DNA of 58,620 bases from Clostridiales bacterium (GTDB lineage: Bacteria; Bacillota; Clostridia; Oscillospirales; CAG-272): positions 1 through 58,620 of the forward strand of contig JAAVYP010000044.1 in NCBI GenBank assembly GCA_022791195.1. Direction: 5' to 3'. Every line of letters begins with the position of its first letter. Positions within the stretch are counted from its first letter, which is position 1. Positions 15,872-24,845 of this stretch are shown piece after piece. The notes under the pieces are model-generated. The model was not told where the DNA came from, did no database searches, and saw only the letters and a program-made list of their open reading frames with translations. The position numbers and the translations under genes are program-made.

Positions 15872-17725
15872 ATGGATAATAACCTGAATCATCAAGAAAA
15901 TAAAAATGTCAGAACCAAGATGGATGCGGATGGCAATTTGCAAATCCGCAGTTCCAGCAAAAGGCAACCGTCTGCGGCGGGTTCTCAAAATACGCCTGAC
16001 GGATCAAAAACGAAACGTCCGGTCAGGGCTGCCCGCGCGGTGAAAAGAGAGGCTGCCCCCAAGGGAAATGTAGTTAAGAGAACCGACCCGACCAAAAGCA
16101 ATATGCAAAATAAAACGACCGTCAAGCGGAAAAATCCGCCGGCTTTGCCAAAGGCAAACGATAAGCCGCTTAAACGTCCGGCTGATCATAGCGCTGGCCC
16201 CGACGGCGTTGAATATTCGTTTACCAACAGCCAGCTTTTTAATAATGGTCATACGAAATTAGAAGGAACCGCCTTTTCGGCTGCGAAAGCGGAAACGCCT
16301 GCACCCCAGCCTAAAGATGGACAGACAAAGGTTCTTTCGCTTGGTAAGGGGGCGCAAAACAACGAGGCAACAAGAATAACGCCTGCGGTGCATATGAATC
16401 GGCCTGTGCGCAAAGGGGCAAACCTGAAGGGGCCCATGCCGGTAAAAGCGGGTCTGACCGCTGACAATGGCGGCAGCAGAAGAGAGGGGACGCTGCCTGC
16501 TGGTGAAGCGAGAACGCCGGGTAAGACAGCGCCGGCGCCAGCTTTTGCGACAAAGGTAAACCAGGCAGTCAAAATGCCCCGCGTGCCGAAAAAGCCGCGC
16601 AAACAAAGAGACACAGAGCCGCCGGATGGTGCGATGAACAGCATTTCGCAGGCATTTATTTATATCGCCGCTGTGCTGCTGACCTCGATTGTGCTGAGCT
16701 ACATCGTCATTACCAATGCAAATGATATATTTGCTTTTGTAAAAAGCGATGAGGAGTGTACCCTCACGATTGAGGCGGGCACCGATTTGAATCAGTTGGC
16801 TGATCAGCTGAAAAAAGCGGGCATTATTGAGCACAAATTGACATTTAAAATTTATATAAAATACAGAGGGAAAGATTCAGATGCGTATACACCGGGCACC
16901 TATACGGTTTCACCCTCTATGAACTACGACCAGCTCATCAGTGCGATTACGCCGAAGGTGCAAAGAGAAACGGTGGTTATCACCGTGCCGGAAGGATATA
17001 CCGTCCAGCAAATTATCGACCTGTTTGTCGAAAAGGGAATTGGTGATCGGGAAAAATTTGTCGATGTCATTCAAAACTATGATTTTGATTATTGGTTTAT
17101 GAAGGATATTCCTAACAATAAGGACCGTTATTATCGCTTAGAGGGCTATTTATTCCCCGATACCTATTATTTCTATACCGACATGAGCGAAGTGACCATT
17201 ATTAATAAGTTTTTGGATAACTTTGACAAAAAGTATAAAGAAGAATATAAAACAAGAGCCGATGCTTTGCATATGACAACCGATGAGGTGTTGACTCTGG
17301 CTTCGATTATTCAGGCCGAGGGCAAGGAAAAAATCATTACGTTGGGAGAGGGCGACGATACCAAGACTTATGTGGACTACGGCTTAATCTCGAAAGTGTT
17401 TGCTAACAGACGCGCCATTAATATGCGGCTGCAGTCGGATGCGACAACTCTGTTTGCTCTGACGATGGATAAAACGGGCGAAGAGAAGGTAACCGGGTCG
17501 AATAAGAATTACAAGAATCCATATAATACCTATGAAATAGACGGACTTCCGCCGGGGGCTATCTGCAATCCTGGTTTGAACGCAGTTTCTTTTGCGCTCT
17601 GGCCGGATGACGACGCCGTGACAAGACAGCTTTATTACTTCGTTTCGGATGCGAAGGGTATGACCTATTTCTCAAAAACATTAAAAGAGCATGAGGAATT
17701 AACCGCCCGCATCAATGCTGAATAG
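15872..17725 (+). CDS. mltG: Endolytic murein transglycosylase MltG
   Basis: The 617-aa bitopic membrane enzyme cuts nascent glycan strands and helps set strand length. Residues 1 to about 255 are a long Lys/Pro/Ala-rich, probably disordered cytoplasmic region. A single membrane helix lies at about 258-282, followed by LysM-like and YceG catalytic domains. The catalytic segment reads LTLASIIQAEGKE (about residues 475-487), with Glu in the expected place; the C-terminal part has LPPGAICNPG. ATG 15872 is chosen because GAGG lies 5 nt upstream. The disordered N-terminus is much longer than in E. coli MltG (340 aa). Confidence 0.93.
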   Translation: MDNNLNHQENKNVRTKMDADGNLQIRSSSKRQPSAAGSQNTPDGSKTKRPVRAARAVKREAAPKGNVVKRTDPTKSNMQNKTTVKRKNPPALPKANDKPLKRPADHSAGPDGVEYSFTNSQLFNNGHTKLEGTAFSAAKAETPAPQPKDGQTKVLSLGKGAQNNEATRITPAVHMNRPVRKGANLKGPMPVKAGLTADNGGSRREGTLPAGEARTPGKTAPAPAFATKVNQAVKMPRVPKKPRKQRDTEPPDGAMNSISQAFIYIAAVLLTSIVLSYIVITNANDIFAFVKSDEECTLTIEAGTDLNQLADQLKKAGIIEHKLTFKIYIKYRGKDSDAYTPGTYTVSPSMNYDQLISAITPKVQRETVVITVPEGYTVQQIIDLFVEKGIGDREKFVDVIQNYDFDYWFMKDIPNNKDRYYRLEGYLFPDTYYFYTDMSEVTIINKFLDNFDKKYKEEYKTRADALHMTTDEVLTLASIIQAEGKEKIITLGEGDDTKTYVDYGLISKVFANRRAINMRLQSDATTLFALTMDKTGEEKVTGSNKNYKNPYNTYEIDGLPPGAICNPGLNAVSFALWPDDDAVTRQLYYFVSDAKGMTYFSKTLKEHEELTARINAE

Positions 17726-17796
17726 ATAAATCAAATAATGGCGGATGCGCTTTTCGTCCGGCGTCTATTGATTTTTTGGGTTGTTTGCGGTATTAT

Positions 17797-18073
17797 AAGA
17801 AAAAGCCTTGCGGCTTTGTCTTAGACAATTTAACTGACCGTGCGTTCGCACGCTCTGCCGGGTAAACCGGCACCGTTAAATGTGCAAATAAGAAAAAGCC
17901 TTGCGGCTTTGTCTTAGACAATTTAACTGACCGTGCATTCGCACGCTCTGCCGGGCAAACCGGCACCGTTAAATATATAGAACAAGAAAAAGCCTTGCGG
18001 CTTTGTCTTAGATAATTTAACTGACCGTGCGTTCGCACGCTCTGCCGGCAAACCGGCACCGTTACATGCAAGA
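17797..18073. repeat. Three tandem copies of a roughly 93-bp structured repeat
   Basis: Units begin at 17797, 17890 and 17984. Each has a first stem-loop AAAGCC-ttgc-GGCTTT flanked by AAGA/TCTT. A 51-52-bp core follows (17829-17880, 17922-17973, 18016-18066) in which TTTAAC pairs with GTTAAA around two hairpins, CGTGC(G/A)TTCGCACG and GCCGG-n-CCGGC. The third copy ends GTTACA. The cores are relatives of those at 36.9, 37.1, 38.3 and 38.4 kb. It lies between mltG and pfkA. No spacers of equal length or Cas genes are present. Confidence 0.88.
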
Positions 18074-18166
18074 AATAGAAAAAGAGAAATGATTAACATT
18101 GGCAAGGCCGGTCAGGCGTTGACTATGCAAAGGATTCAAACTGCAGAAAGGAAGGATGTTTTTAAA

Positions 18167-19228
18167 ATGAAAACATTTGAAAGAATTGGGGTACTGACTT
18201 CGGGCGGCGACGCACCTGGTATGAATGCGACCATCCGTGCCGTTACCAGAGCAGCGCTGGCAAACGGCGTGGAAGTTATGGGTATTTATGAGGGCTATAA
18301 AGGCCTGATGGAAGGCAATATGAAACTCTTTGACGAGCGGGATGTTTCCAACATTATTAACCATGGCGGAACTATGCTGTATTCTGCCCGCAGTCCGGAA
18401 TTTAAGACCGAGGAGGGCATGGCCCGCGCCATTAAGGTGTGTGAAGAAAACCATATCAATGGCATTGTGGCCATCGGCGGTGACGGTACGTTTCGCGGTG
18501 CAACCGACCTTTCTAACAGAGGGATTGCCTGCATAGGTCTGCCTGGAACGATTGATAACGATATTACAGCCACCGATTATTCGATTGGTTACGATACGGC
18601 GATGAATACAGTCATCGAGATGGTGGACAGACTGCGCGATACTTGTGAATCGCATCTGCGCTGCAATGTTATCGAGGTGATGGGACGCAATGCGGGTTAT
18701 ATTGCCCTGAATACGGGTATCGCCGTAGGCGCTTCAATTGTTGTGGTCAGTGAGCTGCCGTTTGATGAAGATAAAGCGATTGAAGCCGTGCTTGAATCAA
18801 AAAAAGAGGGCAAGCGAAACTTTATCGTCATTGTTTCTGAGGGAGCCGAGGGCTTTGCTGAGCCCTTTACCAAGCGCTTTGCAGAAAAGACCGGCATCGA
18901 AACCAAGTTTGCAAGGCTCGCGCATGTGGTGCGGGGCGGCTCTCCTTCGCTTAGAGACCGTGTGCTGGCAACCGAGATGGGCACCGAGGCGGTTAACTTG
19001 CTGTTAGAAGGCAAGAGCAATCTTGTCGTTTGCAATCACGATAATAAAATCTGCTCGATGGATATTGACCGTGCACTTATCTTAGATAGAATGTATAAGG
19101 GCAAGCTCAAAGAGGGCGATTTGGATTCCTATAGCGAAGAGGACGTTCAGCAAATGAGAGACTTCTGCGCGAAAAAGAGTGCCGAATTTAAAAAATTATA
19201 TGAAATGTCCTATTTAATTTCCAGATAA
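18167..19228 (+). CDS. pfkA: ATP-dependent 6-phosphofructokinase
   Basis: The 353-aa enzyme phosphorylates fructose 6-phosphate in glycolysis. The N-terminal GGDAPGMNATIRA, the nucleotide motif GGDGTFRGA and the catalytic PGTIDNDI are intact. Gly in GGDG and in PGTIDND are the ATP-type residues; PPi-dependent enzymes have Asp and Lys there. The C-terminus is somewhat longer than in the 320-aa Bacillus enzyme. ATG 18167 is chosen because GAAAGGAAGG lies upstream; the frame stays open 26 codons further without a good ribosome site. A strong terminator follows, so it appears monocistronic. Confidence 0.95.
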   Translation: MKTFERIGVLTSGGDAPGMNATIRAVTRAALANGVEVMGIYEGYKGLMEGNMKLFDERDVSNIINHGGTMLYSARSPEFKTEEGMARAIKVCEENHINGIVAIGGDGTFRGATDLSNRGIACIGLPGTIDNDITATDYSIGYDTAMNTVIEMVDRLRDTCESHLRCNVIEVMGRNAGYIALNTGIAVGASIVVVSELPFDEDKAIEAVLESKKEGKRNFIVIVSEGAEGFAEPFTKRFAEKTGIETKFARLAHVVRGGSPSLRDRVLATEMGTEAVNLLLEGKSNLVVCNHDNKICSMDIDRALILDRMYKGKLKEGDLDSYSEEDVQQMRDFCAKKSAEFKKLYEMSYLISR

Positions 19229-19241
19229 ATAGGGGATCGAA

Positions 19242-19271
19242 AAACGGACCGGTTGCTGGTCCGTTTTTTGC
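19242..19271 (+). terminator. Terminator after pfkA
   Basis: AAACGGACC (19242-19250) pairs with GGTCCGTTT (19258-19266), followed by a T-run. Confidence 0.9.
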
Positions 19272-19460
19272 GGCAGCAGACATGATGGTTTTGTGCAGCG
19301 AATGATCAAACAGAGAAAATCACTGTTGAAAAAAAGGCGATTTTGTTATACAATAATAAGAAGTGAAGAATCAAGTCTCCGCTGGATTAAAAACGGGTGT
19401 TTTTAAGAAATCAATCCGGCGGCACATGCCGTAATGTAGTGGAGCAAGGACGGATGAAAG

Positions 19461-20999
19461 ATGATCAGTAAAGTGTATTCAGCGGGGCTTTTTGGGGTGG
19501 ACGGTTTTGGTATCACCGTGGAGTGTGATATACAAAATCGCTTGTCGCAGTTTGATATGGTCGGTCTGCCTGACGCGGCCGTAAAAGAAGCGAAAGAGCG
19601 GATTCGCTCTGCTTTTGTCAATTGCGGCTTTCCATTTCCGGATACATCCATTGTCATGAATTTGGCGCCGGCAAACAAGAAAAAAGAGGGCACCGCTTAT
19701 GATTTAGCGATGCTTGTGGCCCTGCTTTGCGCCTCGGGTGCTTTGCAGGAGGACGGAATGGCGGACCGGTGCTTTATTGGTGAGCTGTCCCTTTCAGGCG
19801 AGGTGCGCGGCGTGAATGGCGTGCTGTGCCGGGTTGTGGCCGCCAGAGACGAGGGAAAGAAAGAAGCCTTTGTTCCGTTTGAAAATGCGGAAGAAGCCGC
19901 GGTTGTCGAGGGCATTTCGGTCTACGGCGTGAAAAATGTACAAGCTTTGACGGATCATTTAAAGGGCGTTCGTCTGATTGAACCGACCCGGTTTAATCAG
20001 GAAATTTTTACAAAGGGCGTGAAGAGCACGCTGTTTGATTTTGCCGATGTGAAAGGACAGGAAAGAGCCAAGCGCGCGCTTGAAATTGCAGCGGCGGGCG
20101 GGCACAATATTCTGTTAATCGGGCCGCCCGGTACGGGCAAAAGCATGTTGGCCAAACGACTGCCCGGCATCTTGCCCGATCTGACCTTTGATGAAGCGAT
20201 CGACGTGACGAAAATTCATTCCATTGCGGGCATATTGCCTGCGCATACATCGCTGATTGTAGAGCGGCCTTTTCGCGCACCGCACCATACAACCACCCCG
20301 GCGGCCATGTCGGGCGGCGGCAGCGGCACCATCCACCCTGGCGAGGTGTCGTTGGCTCATCACGGCGTCTTGTTTTTAGATGAACTGCCCGAATATGCAA
20401 AAAATGTAACCGAGGTGCTGCGCCAGCCCTTAGAGGACGGCGAAATTACGATCACCAGAGCCACCGGCCGGGTGACCTTTCCGTGCGAGCTGACACTTGT
20501 CTGCGCGATGAACCCCTGTAAATGCGGATACTACGGCCATCCCACGAAAGCGTGTACCTGCGGCGAAACACAGCGTAAAAAATACGTCTCTAAAATCAGC
20601 GGGCCCTTGCTCGACCGCATTGATTTGCAGATTGAGGTGCGTTCGCTGACCTATGCGGAGCTGTCTGATAAAAAGGGGGGCGAGCCTTCGGCTGTCATTC
20701 GAGAGCGGGTCAACCGTGCCCGCGCTTTTGCGCACGCCCGGTTTGCGGCGGCCGGCGAGAAGATTAGCTGCAACGCACAGATGAATGCGGCGCAGATCCG
20801 GCGTTATTGCGTGTTGGATGAACAAACCGACGCGCTGCTGCATGAGGCTTATGATTCATTGGCCCTGTCAGCCAGAGGGCACGACCGTATACTGCGTATG
20901 GCCCGTACCATTGCCGATTTAGAACAGAGCGCCGCCATTGAGCCGGATCATATTTTAGAGGCCATTTCCATGCGGAAGTTAGACAGAGAAGTATTCTGA
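19461..20999 (+). CDS. comM: YifB/ComM family Mg-chelatase-like AAA+ ATPase
   Basis: The 512-aa protein has an N-terminal ChlI/Lon-like domain (residues 1 to about 170), an AAA+ Mg-chelatase module with Walker A GPPGTGKSMLAKR near residue 215 and Walker B LFLDELPE near 305, a CxCGYYGH...CTCG cysteine cluster, and a C-terminal domain. ComM in naturally competent bacteria is a hexameric helicase that aids branch migration during recombination; in many Clostridia it is annotated yifB. It stands alone between pfkA and argG. Confidence 0.93.
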   Translation: MISKVYSAGLFGVDGFGITVECDIQNRLSQFDMVGLPDAAVKEAKERIRSAFVNCGFPFPDTSIVMNLAPANKKKEGTAYDLAMLVALLCASGALQEDGMADRCFIGELSLSGEVRGVNGVLCRVVAARDEGKKEAFVPFENAEEAAVVEGISVYGVKNVQALTDHLKGVRLIEPTRFNQEIFTKGVKSTLFDFADVKGQERAKRALEIAAAGGHNILLIGPPGTGKSMLAKRLPGILPDLTFDEAIDVTKIHSIAGILPAHTSLIVERPFRAPHHTTTPAAMSGGGSGTIHPGEVSLAHHGVLFLDELPEYAKNVTEVLRQPLEDGEITITRATGRVTFPCELTLVCAMNPCKCGYYGHPTKACTCGETQRKKYVSKISGPLLDRIDLQIEVRSLTYAELSDKKGGEPSAVIRERVNRARAFAHARFAAAGEKISCNAQMNAAQIRRYCVLDEQTDALLHEAYDSLALSARGHDRILRMARTIADLEQSAAIEPDHILEAISMRKLDREVF

Positions 21000-21004
21000 T
21001 TTGA

Positions 21005-21052
21005 TTATGCATATAGAGTGCATAAATATGCATAATATGCATAAAAGGCAAA
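21005..21052. promoter_or_regulatory. Cluster of TGCATA half-sites upstream of argG (possible ARG boxes)
   Basis: The pattern ATGCATA or its near-copies TGCATA/TATGCAT occurs several times within about 45 bp, in an AT-rich region before the argG promoter. ArgR operators are 18-bp palindromes with TGnATwwwwATnCA character, so this looks like repeated operator half-sites. No argR gene is in the window. Confidence 0.5.
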
Positions 21053-21089
21053 ATGCGGAGAATATCTTGCTTTAAAGTGAAAAATAGAC

Positions 21090-21118
21090 TTGACAAATCG
21101 AGAAGAATGGTGCATAAT
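21090..21118 (+). promoter_or_regulatory. Promoter of the arginine operon
   Basis: TTGACA (21090-21095) and CATAAT (21113-21118) are separated by 17 bp. Transcription would start about 45 nt before argG. Confidence 0.8.
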
Positions 21119-21150
21119 TATACCAATTAAATGAATATTAATACATATTA
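21110..21150. promoter_or_regulatory. Probable ArgR operators overlapping the -10 region and start site
   Basis: TGCATAATTATACC (21112-21125) and ATGAATATTAATACAT (21131-21146) both follow the ARG-box form TGnATwwwwATnCA with one or two departures. Their place over the -10 box and initial transcribed region fits arginine-dependent repression. Confidence 0.5.
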
Positions 21151-21168
21151 TATAACAGGAGGCAACCA

Positions 21169-22398
21169 ATGAGTGCAAAAGAAATTAAAAAAGTCGTGTT
21201 AGCCTATTCAGGCGGTCTTGATACTTCGATTATTATTCCGTGGTTGAAAGAGAACTATAATAACTGCGAGGTTATCGCGGTTTCGGGCGACGTCGGCCAG
21301 GGGACAGAGCTTGAGGGACTGGAAGAAAAAGCGCTGAAAACAGGCGCTTCCAAGCTGTATATTGAAGATTTGAACGATGAGTTTATCGATGACTACGTAT
21401 TTCCGACCGTAAAGGCCGGCGCTAAATACGAAGGGGACTATCTGCTTGGCACCGCGTTTGCAAGACCGGTGATTGCTAAGCGAATTGTCGAGATTGCCAA
21501 GCAAGAGGGGGCAGACGCCATCTGCCATGGCTGCACCGGAAAGGGCAACGACCAGGTTCGTTTTGAATTGGCTATCAAAGCGTTTGCGCCCGATATGGCG
21601 ATTATTGCGCCTTGGCGTGAATGGGATATCAAGAGCCGCGAAGAAGAAATTGAATATGCAGAGGCGCATCAGATCCCGCTGAAAATCAATCGGGAGACCA
21701 ACTATTCCAAAGACAAAAACCTGTGGCACCTGTCTCATGAGGGATTGGATTTGGAAGACCCCGCTAACGAGCCGCAGTACGAGAAAAAAGGCTTTTTGGA
21801 AATGGGTGTATCGCCGATTGACGCACCCGATAAGCCAACCTATGTCACCATCCATTTTGAAAAGGGCGTGCCGGTTTCCATTGACGGCGTGGCCATGAAG
21901 GGCTCGGACATTGTGCGCCGGCTGAATACGCTTGGCGGCGAAAACGGCATCGGCCTTGCTGACTTGGTTGAAAACCGTTTGGTGGGTATGAAGAGCCGCG
22001 GCGTGTACGAAACACCGGGCGGAACCATTTTGTACCGGGCGCATCAGATTTTAGAGACGATTACCTTAGACCGGGAAACACAGCATTATAAAGAACAGGC
22101 GGCCATTAAATTTGGCGAGCTTGTGTACTTTGGCCAGTGGTTCACCCCGTTAAGAGAGGCGCTCAGCGCTTTTGTGGATGTGACCCAAGAGCACGTAACC
22201 GGTGATGTAAAACTGAAGTTATACAAAGGCAATATTATCAATGCAGGGGTAAGCTCACCCTATTCGTTGTACGATCCGGAGATTGCAACCTTTGATGAGG
22301 ATGAGGTGTACAACCAGGCAGACAGCGCCGGATTCATCAATCTGTTCGGACTGCCGCTGAAAGTACAGGCGAAACTAAAAGAAAAACTGGGCGAGTAA
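21169..22398 (+). CDS. argG: Argininosuccinate synthase
   Basis: The 409-aa ATP-dependent enzyme joins citrulline and aspartate to argininosuccinate. The PP-loop AYSGGLDTS (about residues 11-19) binds ATP, and [13 protein letters not shown] carries substrate-binding residues. Length and motifs are normal. AGGAGG lies 7 nt before the ATG. It is the first gene of the arginine block and is followed by argH after 51 nt. Confidence 0.98.
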   Translation: MSAKEIKKVVLAYSGGLDTSIIIPWLKENYNNCEVIAVSGDVGQGTELEGLEEKALKTGASKLYIEDLNDEFIDDYVFPTVKAGAKYEGDYLLGTAFARPVIAKRIVEIAKQEGADAICHGCTGKGNDQVRFELAIKAFAPDMAIIAPWREWDIKSREEEIEYAEAHQIPLKINRETNYSKDKNLWHLSHEGLDLEDPANEPQYEKKGFLEMGVSPIDAPDKPTYVTIHFEKGVPVSIDGVAMKGSDIVRRLNTLGGENGIGLADLVENRLVGMKSRGVYETPGGTILYRAHQILETITLDRETQHYKEQAAIKFGELVYFGQWFTPLREALSAFVDVTQEHVTGDVKLKLYKGNIINAGVSSPYSLYDPEIATFDEDEVYNQADSAGFINLFGLPLKVQAKLKEKLGE

Positions 22399-22449
22399 TT
22401 AAGAAGCGCTGGCGGCAACGTCCGGGCAGGGGAAAGGATGTCATAAGAG

Positions 22450-23826
22450 ATGGAAAAATTGTGGACAGGACGCTTTTCTGAAGCGTTGGACAAGGCGGCG
22501 GACGAATTTAACGCGAGCATCCGTTTTGATTCAAAAATGGTGCGGCAGGATATCACGGGTTCCATGGCCCATGCCGCTATGCTGGGCGCTACCCATATTC
22601 TTCCGAAAGAGGATTCGGAAACGATCATACAGACGTTGGCCGAGATTTTAGCCGATATTGAAAGCGGCAAAACGGCTATTGATATGAGCTGCGAAGATAT
22701 ACACATGTTTGTGGAGCAGGAGCTGACCGCCCGCATTGGCGATTTGGGCAAAAAGCTGCATACAGCCCGCAGCCGCAATGACCAGGTGGCGCTTGATCTG
22801 CGTCTCTACCTGCGAGATGAATGCGCAGAAATCATGGCACTGCTAAAAGACTTGCTGGCTGTCCTCTGCGATAAGGCAGAGGAAACCAGCGATGCCCTCA
22901 TGCCCGGCTATACCCATTTGCAGCGGGCCCAGCCGGTGACCATGGCCCATCATCTTTTGGCGTATGGCATGATGTTCAGCCGGGATTTAGAGCGGCTGCA
23001 AGACGCCGTTCGGCGCATGAACGTCTCTCCCTTAGGCTCTTGTGCCTTGGCCGGTACTACCTTTCCGACCGACCGGGCGCTGAGTGCGGCGAAGCTTGGC
23101 TTTGACGGAGTCATGCTCAATTCGATGGACGGGGTTTCCGACCGGGACTTTGTAGTCGAGCTGCTAAGCGATTTTGCGCTGATTATGACCCATTTGTCCC
23201 GCTTTTGCGAAGAGCTGATTCTTTATAGCAGCTGGGAGTTTAAATTTATCGAGCTGTCAGATGCTTTTACGACAGGCTCTTCGATTATGCCGCAAAAGAA
23301 AAATCCCGATATGGCCGAGCTGATTCGCGGCAAAACCGGCCGGGTGTATGGCGATTTGATGGCCATGCTGACGGTGCTCAAGGGACTGCCGCTTGCCTAT
23401 AATAAGGATATGCAAGAGGATAAAGAGGCGATTTTCGACGGGGTCAAAACCGTCAAGGACTGTCTTGCCATTTTTGCTCCTATGCTGGCGAGCATGAGCG
23501 TTTACCGGGAGAATATGCTAAGGGCGGCCAAAGGCGGCTTTATCAACGCGACCGATTTGGCCGATTATCTGACCAAAAAGGGCGTGCCGTTCCGCAGTGC
23601 CTATAAAACAGTGGGACAGATTGTGGCGGCTTGTATCCAAGCAGGCAAAACGCTGGAGGATATGACCATCGACGAATATCAGGCATATGATGCCCAGTTT
23701 GAGAGCGATTTGTATGAAGCAATCGCGATTCCCACCTGTGTGGCCAAACGAAATTCGCTTGGCGGCGCTTCACCGGATAATATCAAGATACAAATTGACT
23801 ATATTAAAAGCAAAATCGAAGGCTGA
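22450..23826 (+). CDS. argH: Argininosuccinate lyase
   Basis: The 458-aa fumarase-superfamily lyase splits argininosuccinate into arginine and fumarate. The signature loop GSSIMPQKKNPD (about residues 277-288) with its catalytic Ser is present, as are HTARSRNDQ and the His of GYTHLQRAQP. The length is typical. It completes the last step of arginine synthesis together with the neighbouring argG. Confidence 0.98.
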   Translation: MEKLWTGRFSEALDKAADEFNASIRFDSKMVRQDITGSMAHAAMLGATHILPKEDSETIIQTLAEILADIESGKTAIDMSCEDIHMFVEQELTARIGDLGKKLHTARSRNDQVALDLRLYLRDECAEIMALLKDLLAVLCDKAEETSDALMPGYTHLQRAQPVTMAHHLLAYGMMFSRDLERLQDAVRRMNVSPLGSCALAGTTFPTDRALSAAKLGFDGVMLNSMDGVSDRDFVVELLSDFALIMTHLSRFCEELILYSSWEFKFIELSDAFTTGSSIMPQKKNPDMAELIRGKTGRVYGDLMAMLTVLKGLPLAYNKDMQEDKEAIFDGVKTVKDCLAIFAPMLASMSVYRENMLRAAKGGFINATDLADYLTKKGVPFRSAYKTVGQIVAACIQAGKTLEDMTIDEYQAYDAQFESDLYEAIAIPTCVAKRNSLGGASPDNIKIQIDYIKSKIEG

Positions 23827-23879
23827 AAGTTGAAATTTTAGGTGGCTGCTTCTGACAACGGCGCAGCATGGAGGCGAAC

Positions 23880-24803
23880 ATGAAAAAAGTTTTTATTGAC
23901 GGAAGCGCAGGAACGACAGGCCTTCGCATTTACGATCGACTCAAAGACAGAGAAGATATTTCGCTGATCACCCTGCCGGAAGAAAAGAGAAAAGACGCCG
24001 GCGCCCGCAAAGAGGCGATGGACCAGTCGGATGTTACTTTTCTGTGCCTGCCTGATGATGCAGCGAGAGAAGCGGCCGGCATGGCGGATGCCGATACGGT
24101 TGTCATCGATGCTTCCAGCGCACACCGGGTACATCCGGACTTTGCCTATGGATTTCCTGAACTTTCGGCCGTGCATAAAGAGAGGATTAAACAAGCCAAG
24201 CGCATCTCGGTGCCGGGTTGTCACGCAAGCGGGTTTATCGCGCTTGTTTATCCGCTGGTTGCCAGCGGCCTTTTACCGGCCGATGCGGCATTAACCTGTC
24301 ATTCGTTAACCGGCTATTCGGGCGGCGGTAAGGGCATGATTGCTTCGTATGAAGAGGAAAACCGAAACCCTTTGCTTGACGCCCCCAGACAATATGCGTT
24401 AGGCCAAACCCATAAACATTTACCCGAAATGAAAGCGCGAACGGGCTTGGAACAGGAACCGGTTTTTTGTCCGATTGTGGCCGATTATTACTGCGGCATG
24501 GAGGTTACCGTTCCGCTTTTTGCCTCTTATCTGCGGGGGACAAAGGCGGATATTGGCGCGGTTTATCGAAAGACCTATGAAAACACCATGATCACCGTGC
24601 TTGATGATTGGAACGAAGGCGGCTTTGTGTCAGCCGGTGCTTTGGCCGGTTTTGACGGTATGCAGATTTGCGTGGCCGGCAACGAGGAACGCATTTTGCT
24701 GATGGCCCGCTATGATAATTTGGGGAAAGGCGCTTCGGGGGCGGCGGTGCAGTGTATGAATTTGAGCATCGGCGCAGACGAAACCAAGGGCCTTGTGTTG
24801 TAG
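23880..24803 (+). CDS. argC: N-acetyl-gamma-glutamyl-phosphate reductase, short type
   Basis: The 307-aa NADPH-dependent reductase makes N-acetylglutamate semialdehyde. The N-terminus (KVFIDGSAGTTG) is a dinucleotide-binding fold, and the catalytic Cys lies in SVPGCHASGF near residue 115. At about 310 residues it belongs to the shorter type 2 AGPR branch, not the 345-aa type 1. ATG 23880 is chosen because GGAGG lies 5 nt upstream; the in-frame ATG at 23868 overlaps that site. Confidence 0.95.
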   Translation: MKKVFIDGSAGTTGLRIYDRLKDREDISLITLPEEKRKDAGARKEAMDQSDVTFLCLPDDAAREAAGMADADTVVIDASSAHRVHPDFAYGFPELSAVHKERIKQAKRISVPGCHASGFIALVYPLVASGLLPADAALTCHSLTGYSGGGKGMIASYEEENRNPLLDAPRQYALGQTHKHLPEMKARTGLEQEPVFCPIVADYYCGMEVTVPLFASYLRGTKADIGAVYRKTYENTMITVLDDWNEGGFVSAGALAGFDGMQICVAGNEERILLMARYDNLGKGASGAAVQCMNLSIGADETKGLVL

Positions 24804-24845
24804 AATGAGCGGTTATATATTGCTTGGAGAGAAGAGAGATAGAGT

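Noticed and set aside
17797-18073. CRISPR array
   Set aside because: Repeats are 93 bp long and contiguous, contain internal hairpins, and have no unique spacers or cas genes.
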